From NCBI RefSeq assembly GCF_000006405.1, contig NW_003213889.1, forward strand, positions 317,592 through 381,591: 64,000 nucleotides of DNA, given 5' to 3'. The notes beneath the pieces were generated by a model, which was not told the origin of the DNA, did no database searches, and saw only the letters and a program-made list of their open reading frames with translations. Made by a program: the position numbers and the translations under genes. Shown here piece by piece: positions 32,956-42,355 of the stretch (its first letter is position 1; each line of letters starts with the position of its first letter). The stretch comes from Perkinsus marinus ATCC 50983. Taxonomy: Eukaryota > Perkinsozoa > Perkinsida > Perkinsidae.

Positions 32956-34578
32956 TCAACACTCTTCCGCGTCCTCATTTTTACCACACCAGAAGATCCT
33001 CCTCAGTTTTCCCTGCCTCCCACCTTCATCTTCCTCAAGTATTGAATCCAACCCGCCCGTGTCAATACTACTACCCATTTTGCTCCTCTTTATCTCCCTC
33101 CTATCATTCTGCCACCGCTTCAAGAAGTTCCTCGTCCTTATAAATGGCGGATCGTCCACCTCGAAAACCCCACTAGCCGTTCTCGTCACTTCACCACGGA
33201 CACTAACCGATATCTCTGATACCGACGGTGACCGAGCTAATGAGGAATTGGCTGTATACAGATGATGGAATCCACTTCGTTCAATCGTTTCAACGTCAGG
33301 CAACACCCCAACTGACAAGGCTGACATGAGGACGTTGACTCCAGCAGTACTGCGAGGCGATGAACTAGAGCTTCCTACTATCGAAGGAGCCTCTTCAACG
33401 CCAATATCAATTTGATCAGGATCCACTACTGCCTCTTCCTGTTGCTGATCCAGTGGCCCTTGAGTTGGCGCGGACAAAGCCGAAATGCTTGGCGATACCA
33501 TAGCTGAGACCGCACTAAGCATACTGTCCATATCGGGTGACTGCTGAGCCTGCTGTGGGTGTGGCGATGGATGATGGTGTTGCTGCTGCTGAGGCATTCT
33601 CTTCTTCCGTGGGGCTAGCAAGGACACTCCCCAGAATAATATTAGCGTACCCACGATGAACAAAGGTAACTGCCAGTTCGTCATCTTTTCGAACTCTTGG
33701 AAAACGACTCCACCAGAAATCATAGTCCACGACGTCCAACACACTTGAGTAAGTGGTATTATGTAGGCGCCAGCAAAGACCCGTAACGAACGATTCAGCT
33801 GTATAACCCAGATAATGGCTGCCAGGACCCAGAGGAACAATACCAAAAAGGTACGCCCCTTATACAGCTCCTTCCAATGGCCGTCAGTAAACGCTTCGGC
33901 AATAATCAATGACAAAACCTTGCCGCTGACGACCGACTGAGCACCAAGCATAGCAGATAGCATCACGAAGGAGGTAGGCAGGAAGAATCGCGTCATAGGA
34001 GTTTGACTCCTAGGAAGAGAGAGCTCAAATACCAGAACTCGTTCAGATCTTGAATGATGCTTCCACACTGGCAATACGCCTGTCCGGAACCAGAAGGCGA
34101 AAGCAAGAAAGCATACCACACCACAGATAGCGCATATGAAAATCAAATGGTTATGCGAGAAATAATATTCACTAAAAAAGTAGCTCACAGTTGCAGAGTC
34201 ATCAGAGTTAGCACTCGATACCACAACTAGAGCAATACCCCCTATCAGCCAACCTGTGCCCAGCACACTACGGAAGGTCACTGCTTCCCCTAGGAGATAC
34301 CGGGAAAAGAACAAGTTGGACACAAACTGGATCGCGGATATGCCTGCCAGTAGAGTTTGTGGGGCTAGAGAAAACGATAAGAACGTCATTACCGTACCAA
34401 TAACAAATAGACTCACCCCAATTCTGAGGTAGGGTCCGATGCCTTTCCTCTGCTCTGTATGGAATTTCATCAGTACCGTACCCAAATTGGTCATGATTGC
34501 ACCGAACACGTTGATGCCGATTCCCAGGGCTAAGTTCTGGGATGACGACAAGGTGGAACCGTCATCGTTGAGCGACAT
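32956..34578 (-). CDS. NIPA-like magnesium/DMT-superfamily transporter
   Basis: Intronless 540-aa protein from ATG 34578. About nine transmembrane helices fill residues 15-330, including LGIGINVFGAIMTNLGTVLM, VIGTVMTFLSFSLAPQTLLA and WVLAAIIWVIQLNRSLRVF. The fold order fits the NIPA family within the drug/metabolite transporter superfamily, whose members carry Mg2+ and other divalent ions in animals and plants. A disordered tail of about 200 residues, rich in Gln, His, Ser and Pro (QQQQHHHPSPHPQQAQQ), follows the last helix. Distinguishing NIPA from other DMT subfamilies by eye is not certain. Confidence 0.75.
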   Translation of the reverse strand: MSLNDDGSTLSSSQNLALGIGINVFGAIMTNLGTVLMKFHTEQRKGIGPYLRIGVSLFVIGTVMTFLSFSLAPQTLLAGISAIQFVSNLFFSRYLLGEAVTFRSVLGTGWLIGGIALVVVSSANSDDSATVSYFFSEYYFSHNHLIFICAICGVVCFLAFAFWFRTGVLPVWKHHSRSERVLVFELSLPRSQTPMTRFFLPTSFVMLSAMLGAQSVVSGKVLSLIIAEAFTDGHWKELYKGRTFLVLFLWVLAAIIWVIQLNRSLRVFAGAYIIPLTQVCWTSWTMISGGVVFQEFEKMTNWQLPLFIVGTLILFWGVSLLAPRKKRMPQQQQHHHPSPHPQQAQQSPDMDSMLSAVSAMVSPSISALSAPTQGPLDQQQEEAVVDPDQIDIGVEEAPSIVGSSSSSPRSTAGVNVLMSALSVGVLPDVETIERSGFHHLYTANSSLARSPSVSEISVSVRGEVTRTASGVFEVDDPPFIRTRNFLKRWQNDRREIKRSKMGSSIDTGGLDSILEEDEGGRQGKLRRIFWCGKNEDAEEC

Positions 34579-34767
34579 AGACTTTTGATAGGATCTTGCT
34601 TCAGTTCACCAGGAGCACTTGGCAAGTAGTAACTAAACGAACCAACTGCAGAAGATGTTCGTAGTGGTATACTACAACTCAAATCTCACCCAAGATCACG
34701 GCAACATGACGAGGTCAATGACACTCAAAAATAATGATGAAATACAACTGTTTACGGCATCCGTTAG
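34579..34767. other. Short spacer
   Basis: About 190 bp between two minus-strand genes: upstream of the NIPA-like start and downstream of the 34.77 kb ORF. No feature was recognised. Confidence 0.4.
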
Positions 34768-35340
34768 TCATGCAAATGCTGATGCCGCCTCTAAGGCCTG
34801 TAAGTCGATGCCTAAGGCCTCGGCCATCTCCCTGAATGCTAGTACGAGAGAATGCACTTTCAAAGTGACTAAGCCGATCAGATAGCCACTTACACCGCCG
34901 AAGACTCCTACTAGGGTCATTCGTAACAGAGTGACAATAGCCAAGTTGTCACCCCAGATGGTCGTTGTTAGGATGGCGTGAATCACCTTCGGATTCTGTC
35001 GAGCGAAGGAGAGGGCAGTCGCCACGGGACGCAGCCAAAAGATCATATACGGCAGAGGCATGGTCAGTGGGAAATCATGTTCAGACATTGAAAAATTCAA
35101 ATGGCTGATAGCAAGCTCAGCAATTGTCACAACTCCATTGGAATTCCTGAACACAGGCAATACCACTACGGGCATACTAAAGTTGGGCACAATAGTATTA
35201 GAATAAGGGTGAGGACGAAACCTTGCTAAAGGATGAGTAAATAAAGCCGATAGGTTCGATGGTGATGTCAAGGGCATTTGTGAGGGCTCGTAAGTTTTTG
35301 TAGAGTTTGTAATCCCATTGTAGCGCTCAAGATACCCCCG
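34768..35340 (-). CDS. Unassigned multi-pass membrane protein
   Basis: A minus-strand exon near 35330-35235 (ALTNALDITIEPIGFIYSSF) is followed by a 44-bp intron-like gap and an open stretch of about 135 codons to a stop at 34768. That stretch has hydrophobic helices (MPLPYMIFWLRPVATALSFA, IHAILTTTIWGDNLAIVTLL, MTLVGVFGGVSGYLIGLVTL) and then VLAFREMAEALGIDLQ. Weak resemblance to the first half of TRIC-type cation channels was noted (a helix after RQNP, then a K...REM segment), but the second half is absent, so no family is assigned. The 5' end is unclear: a large inverted repeat at 35367-35409 lies just upstream. Confidence 0.45.
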   Translation of the reverse strand, partial: RGYLERYNGITNSTKTYEPSQMPLTSPSNLSALFTHPLARFRPHPYSNTIVPNFSMPVVVLPVFRNSNGVVTIAELAISHLNFSMSEHDFPLTMPLPYMIFWLRPVATALSFARQNPKVIHAILTTTIWGDNLAIVTLLRMTLVGVFGGVSGYLIGLVTLKVHSLVLAFREMAEALGIDLQALEAASAFA

Positions 35341-35366
35341 ACGGTGCCTAATACGCATCGTGGCAT

Positions 35367-35409
35367 TTGCATCGTGAACAAGTTGACCGTCGACTTGTTC
35401 ACGATGCAA
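35367..35409. repeat. 17-bp perfect inverted repeat, 9-nt loop
   Basis: The arm TTGCATCGTGAACAAGT (35367-35383) is exactly complementary to 35393-35409, separated by TGACCGTCG. The loop can itself pair GAC with GTC. Confidence 0.95.
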
Positions 35410-35672
35410 CTGTTGATGACACAATCAGAATCAACCAGATGAACGGCGCGAGCCTTATTCAGAATGCGTGTTGCTATTTCACGCAAAGGTTGGGACAGGA
35501 ACATATCGCTAACTAGCACTATAGCGGCAACGCCTTCGACCAACTATGCTATGATCCCCTTTAAACGAACTCGGGCGAGCGCTAAAGTTGGAGAAGAACG
35601 CGCACGCCTCAGAGTTTAGAGTCAATGCTGACCGAAGATTATGTCCAGAGTTGTATAGTAGTAGTGGAAGTT

Positions 35673-37321
35673 ATGTCTACTGCAACCACCAACTCTATCC
35701 CTGATGACCTCTTTAAGAAGGCCAAGACTGGCAAGGGACGGAGAGTACTGGCCGAGAGGGCCTCGAAACTCCAAGTACGGAATAATGGTCTCTTTCTAGT
35801 TGCCATCCACATGTGTAGGAGAATGATAAGACGGTTATGCTACTTCGAGGGCCTCAGGCTGGTCAGGACGTTAATGCTCTGTTGAAGGACCTGTAGGTAA
35901 CAGCGGTTAGGGCTGGGTAAAGGGGTTGCCACAGATACGATATGCTAAAGCCGAATGCTGTCAATCTGAGGAGGAACGAGAGTGTCCAGCCTTTCGAGGA
36001 TCCTGGTAGTATCTTGGGGTGCTTCTGTGAAGAATCTCTGGGGCGCTCTACATCGGCCTTCAAGGCCAATGCCCACCTTTTCTAAAGGTGTAGATGAGAT
36101 GAAGTTGGTGGGTGAATTTTGATTCCACAGGCACGTTGGAATTCCTTGCGAGGAAGAACGATGCTAGTCTGTTTATATTCGGATCGAAGTAGTAACCACT
36201 ACCTCCTGGAATGTTCGTAGTACATCGGTACAGAACTAAGAAGCGACCATTCCGATTAGCTGTTGGCCGAACTTTCGACCACCAACTCTTGGACATGGAG
36301 GAACTGCATGTATCCAACTACGTAACGCGATTATACTCTCCTGAATAAGCACCAACGGGCATCTTGTAGGTCCCGGCTAGTCAATTCAAGGGGGCTGAGG
36401 CCCCTCGACTGGGTAGCAAGCCCCTAGTTATCTTCCAGGGTGACGGCTTTGCTAGTGTACCGGACTTGCAGCATGCTCGCTCCCTGCTATTGGACGTATT
36501 CAGAGGATCACAGGTAGACAACTCCTGGTCTCACAGGCTCTTATGGGGGGTGCCATTCTGTTAGGCTAAAGCGGTGGCTTTGGACGGTTTGGACCATGTC
36601 GTAGTCTTCACTGCAGTGGAGGACCCTGAGGAAACTGGATCCCATCTCATATGCTTCAGGTCGGCCTACTGGTAGAACGCTGCTTTTAATGTGGCATCGG
36701 TGTAGTAGAAGCAGTAGTACATAGTTGTGTTTGAATCATTCCAGCTCAGCAGGGTTAGTTCCTCTGGTGCAGGCACTACCATCTGACATTCAAACGTACT
36801 GGCACGAAGCTACCTCATGTCGAGCTCACCGAGCTTGGACCGAGGTTCGATCTCAAGACGGACAGAGATAAAGCGGCTGATCATGAGAAGTGGAAGTAGG
36901 ATCATAATCTTCTTAGCTCAGAGTGCTGTATGGTGCCGCCAGGTATGCTACTAGACTACCCACGCAGACGTCTACTACCGAGTATAATATGGATAAGGAG
37001 CGCCCGAAGAAGTCTAAGAATATCACCACTGATATCATGGGACAGCGTATTGAGTAGCTCTATGGTGGAGTGGGTGATGGGCTCTGTTCAGGTCGTGGTC
37101 GTATCCATCTCGAGAGCCAGAACTTTGATAAGCTGTATACTCCGCATCACAAGTCGTTCCTCAAAAGAAAAGAGAAGTTCGCTGAGGCTCCTGCGGCTGC
37201 TGAGGAGAATAAAGGAGGTTATATGGGTTCCGACATCTAATATGCTAACCACATGGCATTAATGCATGGGTTGGTCTCTGATTTAGATGGCCCTTCCCCG
37301 AAGAAGGCCAAGTCTACCTAA
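35673..37321 (+). CDS. RPF2: RPF2 homolog, Brix-domain ribosome biogenesis factor
   Basis: RPF2 with RRS1 brings the 5S RNP into nascent 60S particles in the nucleolus. Resolved exons: 35673-35774, 35819-35892, 35935-36005, 36131-36188 and one from 36234; phases chain without stops. Recognisable blocks are RRVLAERASKLQ, ENDKTVMLLRGPQAGQ, MLKPNAVNLRRNESVQPFED, LEFLARKNDASLFIFGSK, KKRPFRLAVGRTFDHQLLDM, LGSKPLVIFQGDGFA, HARSLLLDVFRGSQ, VALDGLDHVVVFTA, and LPHVELTELGPRFDL, which matches the conserved ELxELGPxxDL signature of this family. A basic tail ends DGPSPKKAKST before TAA 37319-37321. Later introns were placed only approximately. Minus-strand ORFs across this interval are shadows. Confidence 0.93.
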
Positions 37322-38907
37322 ACAGTCACTGCTTAGTTGCCTCCACGTACTACTATCTATGAACGTTTCTCTCTTCTTGAGGTCCTATGTTGAATTAAGT
37401 TGTATAACATACAACGTTCATCGTAGTCGAAGTAGTACTCGTTGCATAGTATGCAACGACTGTATGCATAGTATGTGTATGCAATGATAAACACTCGTAG
37501 CACCACAACATAGCTCTCGAATACGGAATCTTCCCCCATCGTCATGTCTGTTCCTACCACCACCATCACAGCACTTCCAAGATCGAGGGAGACCAAGATG
37601 TATTACAGACATATAGCGGGATCCTTCCGGAGCCGATAAAGACTTAGAGCTGAGTATTGAATTCTGTGAGTTACTCGCTACTGGCACTTGGTGTTCTTCT
37701 GAGAGCTGGCTCCCGAAATCTTCGAGGGGGGCGAGGGTCTATTGCTTCTGCCGCAATAAAACTAGGATGTGATACCGTTGAGGAAAAATTGTATGGTTGT
37801 ACTACGACAAAGTTATTATATTGCAATTGTTAAACACTGTATGACGTATTTTTCGACTAACCCCGAATAACATTCAGGGTGTTCCAAAGTAATGCTCATC
37901 TAATGTTTGCTACTTTTACACCATCTGAAAGCTCTCGGTAAGCTGTGTATTACCCCTGAATTTTATATCCATACTCAGGTTAAATTGTTCACCTTGGAGA
38001 ATTTCCAAAAAGGCCGACTCTTGGAAACACGCTCAATTTTTACTGGTTAATTAGGTTTATACTTGCGATATATAATTTGCACATGGGTCAATGAACAGTT
38101 ATATGGAATCCATCTTATGGATACCTATACCTACCCTAACCTCTCTATCAACAGCAATTTACTTGCTATCATGATGCCGCGCAGATTCCTCGATTCTGAG
38201 TACTACTCAGCACCACTGAGTCTAGGAGTACTCAGTGAATAGTCTCAGTTTGAGTGACTCAAATTGAGTCAAGCTGTTTGACCCAGCTATTGATGTCACG
38301 ACACATCGACGTTGCGGAGGATGCCTCGCTTGCGTTCAGAACTTCGGACACACACAAGACCCCTGAGTGGATAGGAGCCTCCTATTAGGAGGTTTTCTTC
38401 GCAATCCTTTTCGGATCGATAGCACAGTTTTCAACTGGCAAACTGGCAGTTTGCATAGAACTCCGCCTGTGTTTTACTCGAGGTTTGTGCATCCCCCATA
38501 GATGCGGCGCATCTGATGGGCGATCGCTTAGCCTGAGCTAATGACTGCATTTGGAATTTCGAGTTTGCGCAGGAGACCCTGGAAATGACATGTATGTTGT
38601 CTGTCAGGGTAGAGCTCTCGCTATCGCACTGCAGTCGGAAGGGTTGAAGGGGCTGTGGCGCTATTCAAGTCCAGACTTGGCGAGAAGGAAAAGCAACAAG
38701 AGTCGCGATTCTAAGTCTTGGCAAAATCGTGTTTCAAAAGTTTCAAATCGAAACTTCTGAATTAGTTTTTATATCGTAAATCCCACGGGCTTATTTTGAT
38801 AACGTCACCTGAAGCCTATTTGTTGTGTTCTGCAGTGGAAATGGTGACTCGATTCTCTTTATTGGCTCGCTGCTTTGCGCTAACCGTTTAGCTTTCCAGA
38901 CCCTGGA
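37322..38907. other. Long spacer with short palindromes
   Basis: About 1.6 kb without a supported gene. It begins with the RPF2 3' region (TATGCATAG- and GTTGCATAG-type repeats near 37430-37490) and contains a TGAGT/ACTCA palindrome cluster at about 38195-38275. Next come a hairpin with CCTCCTATTAGGAGG followed by TTTT at about 38378, and GCAAACTGGCAGTTTGC at about 38440. The ORF at 38551-38760 is opened by a non-ATG codon and is not supported. Confidence 0.5.
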
Positions 38908-39371
38908 ATGGCTACTTCTCAGGTAGTGGCCGAAGAGGAGCATTCTTCTGGGCGGGAGTATTCAAAAGGGAAGGAGTTCGCTTTGGGAACTTCGAAGGTC
39001 TCCTTCCGGCCCCAGAGTGTGAAGCCTCTGGATTCCATCCTGGTGAGACGCCCTGCTGAGGTGTTGGTGCCACATTTACAGTTCTGTCAGGCGGCTGTTG
39101 ATGCCGACGTTTCCAAGCGGACCAGGGTGGCGCAGGCGATAGCGACCTCTATCATTAAAAGGAGGAGATATCGCCAACAATGCTACATCCGGGTATGTAC
39201 TGCTAGCGGCAAAGTCGGCTCCTGATGGTGCTTTTCTAGACTTTGGGCCGCTTTCTCATCATACGGCAGCGACGACAGAACTACTGCAAATGGTCCTATC
39301 ACTATTTCCTCCGCCTCATGATGAGGCCCTCATCGTCATCATCAAGTCCATCCGCCGCCGTTTGCGGGTGA
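38908..39371 (+). CDS. Small basic unknown protein
   Basis: The ATG at 38908 (MATSQVVAEEEHSSG) opens an exon ending in a highly basic helix (VAQAIATSIIKRRRYRQQ). A 47-bp GT-AG intron (about 39193-39239) joins it to a second exon reading TLGRFLIIRQRRQNYCKW and ending at TGA 39369-39371. The product is about 138 aa and rich in Arg. The basic segment resembles an IQ-type helix weakly. No family was recognised. Confidence 0.45.
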
Positions 39372-40082
39372 TTTCACTTTTGCAACTCGCTGTTTTGCAA
39401 CGGTTGTGGATATGATACAAGATTCGCAACATTGTTGCGAAACCTCCGACGTGGGCTCAGTAATGCAACATGATTGCTGCATTATGCAACTTTCGGGGAG
39501 TTGCTTTCATGTTGTTCTTTGCGCAACGGTTGCGAAAATGATCGGGATAATGCAACGCGGACGTTTGGCTATTTTCGCGAAACTTTGCAGACCACAATCA
39601 CCTTCCTGTCTTTCGCCGCGAAAGACAGGAAGGTGATTGTGGTCTGCAATTCGCAAGCGCCCTTTCCGCATCATATTATTATCAGTATTACAATCCAACA
39701 CACCTTTATGTAAGAAAGAACGTAGCAAGGCATATTACAGTAATGATTACACACTTTTGCAATGGAACACGAACTTTTACAACGTATTTCTAAGTTTTTG
39801 CAACACGCTTCCACAGTACCACGATGAAATATAGAATAAAACAAGTGTACGAAGTATAAGGTACGGCTTCTCTTTCTGTATGTGTAGCAGTGTATGTTTT
39901 CTGAGAAAATCGAAAACTCTCCTGTTCTCACAACCTGCCGGAATCACTCATAGAATAGTGCTTGAATCATGCCGCATCTATCCAAATAACTGCAGCAGCG
40001 ACAATGCGACAATGTGAAGCCATATTTTTAATTGTGAGCCTCAAGTTCGATAGTGATAAAAAGGTAAGGATGCATAACGTTT
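39372..40082. other. TTGCAA-motif-rich spacer with a giant palindrome
   Basis: Noncoding interval containing at least ten TTGCAAC/TTTGCAA/TTGCGAA copies, a small TTCGCAACATTGTTGCGAA hairpin near 39424, and the 65-bp palindrome listed separately. Apparent ORFs read through these repeats and are not supported. Confidence 0.6.
39585..39649. repeat. 32-bp perfect palindrome, 1-nt centre
   Basis: The left arm 39585-39616 (starting TTGCAGACCACAATCACC) is exactly complementary to 39618-39649, with only one base (39617) between. No mismatch was found in the arms. Transcripts would form a near-loopless hairpin and the DNA could extrude a cruciform. Confidence 0.96.
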
Positions 40083-40500
40083 TTAGGTAATCGATTCCAT
40101 CCGTTGTCCCATCTGCATCCGAATCTGCTTGCATCGAGTATCGTTGTCGTGAAGCGCCCAGGTGATTGCGAGGTTCATCACATTGTAACAAACCATTATC
40201 AACCCGAGTGCAACTGTTAAGAAACACGATGTGGAATCTGTCGAGGTCATGTGTCCCGATTCGAAGGCAGTAAACGCGTTCACTAAACATGAAAAGATTA
40301 TCACAAGTGCCGCACCAAAATACTCACTATGGGCAAAGTGTGTCTCATCAACTGACTCAGTTCCAGGTCTCATGTAGAATCTCTTTGATGTCATCGAACA
40401 AGCTGTATGGATTGACAATAACACTTTCAATTTGGTACTCCGAGTCGGGATTCTCGATACGCACGAGCCCGAGAGCTGAAATTATTCAAATTGAAGAAAC
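40083..40500 (-). CDS. Unknown small membrane protein
   Basis: A minus-strand exon ending at 40083 encodes two hydrophobic helices (FGAALVIIFSCLVNAFTAF and FLTVALGLIMVCYNVMNLAI) and a short polar tail (RMQMGQRMESIT). Just upstream, in another frame, an exon-like stretch (LVRIENPDSEYQIESVIVNP) follows a TTTCAG acceptor near 40480. The splice joining them was not settled and the start codon is unknown. No family was recognised. Confidence 0.4.
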
Positions 40501-41229
40501 CGTAGTATGCAAGAAGGGTGAATGTCTCATATCGCGAATGATGTTGAACTATTGATTCAACAGTGTTGAACTGGCTTTTATAAAGAACGAACCATAACTC
40601 AACAATACCAGTAAGCAGAAAATGGGAATCGCTGGAGGCGCACTTTACTAACGACTCGTTAGTGACGAGACTTCAGCTTAGTGCCGCACTAATACTTAGT
40701 CCGGCTGCTCGTCCACGTAAAAGCTTCCCGTCGAAACTTTCGACTCGAAAGATACAGAAATCCAAAGAAAACACAACATACTTGAACTGATTAAGTTCTA
40801 GAATTGCGAAGTGTCCACAGTGAACAAACAATATGCTGATAAACGCTGTATCATGATTTTTAACCGGGATTTCGCTCAACCGGCCATCTCATCGTAAAAC
40901 TGTCAATCAAAAAAGGATTCCGGTACTCAATTCATGATCGTCGTTGTCCAAACCGTTTATCCCAGACGGGTTCTAAACTGAAGCACAGCATTCTACTGAT
41001 AAGAAGGACTAGAGAAGCCCTGACTAGATGTATTTTTGCAAAATCCATGTTGCCAAAATTCCTACGTCTTGGGTTTTGTCAACAATAACAAGTCATTGCA
41101 AAAGTGACTTCGGATGTCCTACATTGCAACAATTGCATAAACATAAATTGCAAAAGCACAGCGGTGTTGCAAAAACCACTTTACCCGCCGTTTGCTGCCG
41201 TCTGTGTGAGAGCTTCCCCTCTGTTCGGT
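40501..41229. other. Spacer with TTTTGCAA motifs
   Basis: About 730 bp without a firm gene. The stretch 41030-41180 again carries repeated TTTGCAA, TTGCAAAA and TTGCAACAATTGCA copies like those at 39.4-39.8 kb. Minus-strand open reading at 40673-40879 begins at a non-ATG codon and is not supported. Confidence 0.45.
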
Positions 41230-41415
41230 TGTTTGTTTTTCGATGATGCCCATGGTAGGTATGAGAAGCGCGTCCGCAAGGCGGCGGCCGCCTGCAAATT
41301 TCAGGCGTATTGGCGTGAACGACGTGATGCGAGGCGCCAGGAGGAAGCCTTTGAGGATATTCCTCCACCAGTGGTGGAGGATAAACGGTGGATGAGAAAG
41401 CGGCGACGAATGTAA
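41230..41415 (+). CDS. Possible C-terminal exon with IQ-like motif
   Basis: The open frame ends at 41415 and encodes a very basic helix, RVRKAAAACKFQAYWRERRD, that resembles an IQ calmodulin-binding motif, then an acidic-proline stretch (EDIPPPVVEDKRW) and RKRRRM. It probably belongs to a spliced gene whose upstream exons were not found. A GT donor-like GTAGGT lies at 41253. Confidence 0.3.
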   Translation, partial: CLFFDDAHGRYEKRVRKAAAACKFQAYWRERRDARRQEEAFEDIPPPVVEDKRWMRKRRRM

Positions 41416-41551
41416 GTCCCCCGTTGTGGGATTGGAGCATCGCTTTGCCATCTCTAACGTTTCGGTTTCCTCTATAGTACTAGGTCTTCGTGACGAAGGG
41501 GCATATTCGGGCGTATTTTTTCGAGCTGTTCGAATAATCGAGTTGTCCGAT

Positions 41552-41595
41552 TTTTCCCGAAACCTCCGCATATAGATCCGGAGGTTTCGGGAAAA
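41552..41595. repeat. 17-bp perfect inverted repeat, 10-nt loop
   Basis: The arm TTTTCCCGAAACCTCCG (41552-41568) is exactly complementary to 41579-41595, with loop CATATAGATC. The sequence GCGAAACCTCCG also appears beside the small hairpin at about 39440, so the elements may be related. Confidence 0.95.
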
Positions 41596-41862
41596 TTCGC
41601 GCCGCGTTTGATCTATCTGATAGACTCCCACGCTTCGTAGTTAAGCCAGAATAATTCTACACGCACGCACGCACGTACAACGCGAAGGTGCCTTTTGCTG
41701 CGGTATATGGTCTTCTCGCTTCGCTCGCTCCGCAATTTCTTGAAACATAATAGTCCAGTGATACTTTGTCAGGTCGTCGCAAATCGATCTCCCCAGCCCC
41801 AGCAGCCTCGTTAGACAATTGACGAAAAAGTAATCATTTTCAACATATGATTTGAGTTCTGA

Positions 41863-41957
<95 letters not shown>
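41863..41957. repeat. (TAG)n microsatellite, about 32 units
   Basis: Nearly pure trinucleotide tract followed by degenerate GGAGTAGGAGCAGAGTA repeats to about 41998. It is intergenic as far as can be seen. Confidence 0.97.
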
Positions 41958-41958
<1 letters not shown>

Positions 41959-42073
41959 GAGTAGGAGCAGAGTAGGAGCAGAGTAGGAGCAGAGTAGGGC
42001 TCAGTGATTTTATAAGGGTCTCGTCGTTACGCCACACGACCGATCCAGCTAGACTGGACCCTATCTTCTTCAT

Positions 42074-42172
42074 GGACGAGGCCGCTCAGAATTTCGATGC
42101 TCAATGCCGCCAGAAGAGCTTGTTGCCAGCCATCATTACAGTGGGAGATACGGGAAGCTACGGTAGGGTGGC
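42074..42172 (+). CDS. Possible first exon cut by assembly gap
   Basis: ATG 42074 opens MDEAAQNFDAQCRQKSLLPA and continues IITVGDTGSYG to a GT donor near 42172. It reads like protein, but the assembly gap begins 83 bp later and no continuation was found. Unassigned. Confidence 0.25.
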
Positions 42173-42255
42173 ACGAATTATTTCCTTCCAATTATTTCCT
42201 TCCATTTCCTTCGGAAAGATGAAGGAAATTTAGAAAATTCTTTCGAGCAGGAAAA

Positions 42256-42355
42256 NNNNNNNNNNNNNNNNNNNNNNNNNNNNNNNNNNNNNNNNNNNNN
42301 NNNNNNNNNNNNNNNNNNNNNNNNNNNNNNNNNNNNNNNNNNNNNNNNNNNNNNN
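42256..42355. other. Assembly gap (100 N)
   Basis: Exactly 100 N. The true length is unknown. The gap may remove the 3' end of the Pumilio gene or exons of a plus-strand gene. Confidence 0.99.

Noticed and set aside
35863-36317. Minus-strand ORFs resembling a membrane protein
   Set aside because: They are shadows of RPF2 exons and introns on the plus strand, where clear family motifs are present.
41840-42073. Minus-strand ORF with a poly-threonine tract
   Set aside because: The threonine run is the (TAG)n microsatellite read in reverse; flanks lack coding character.
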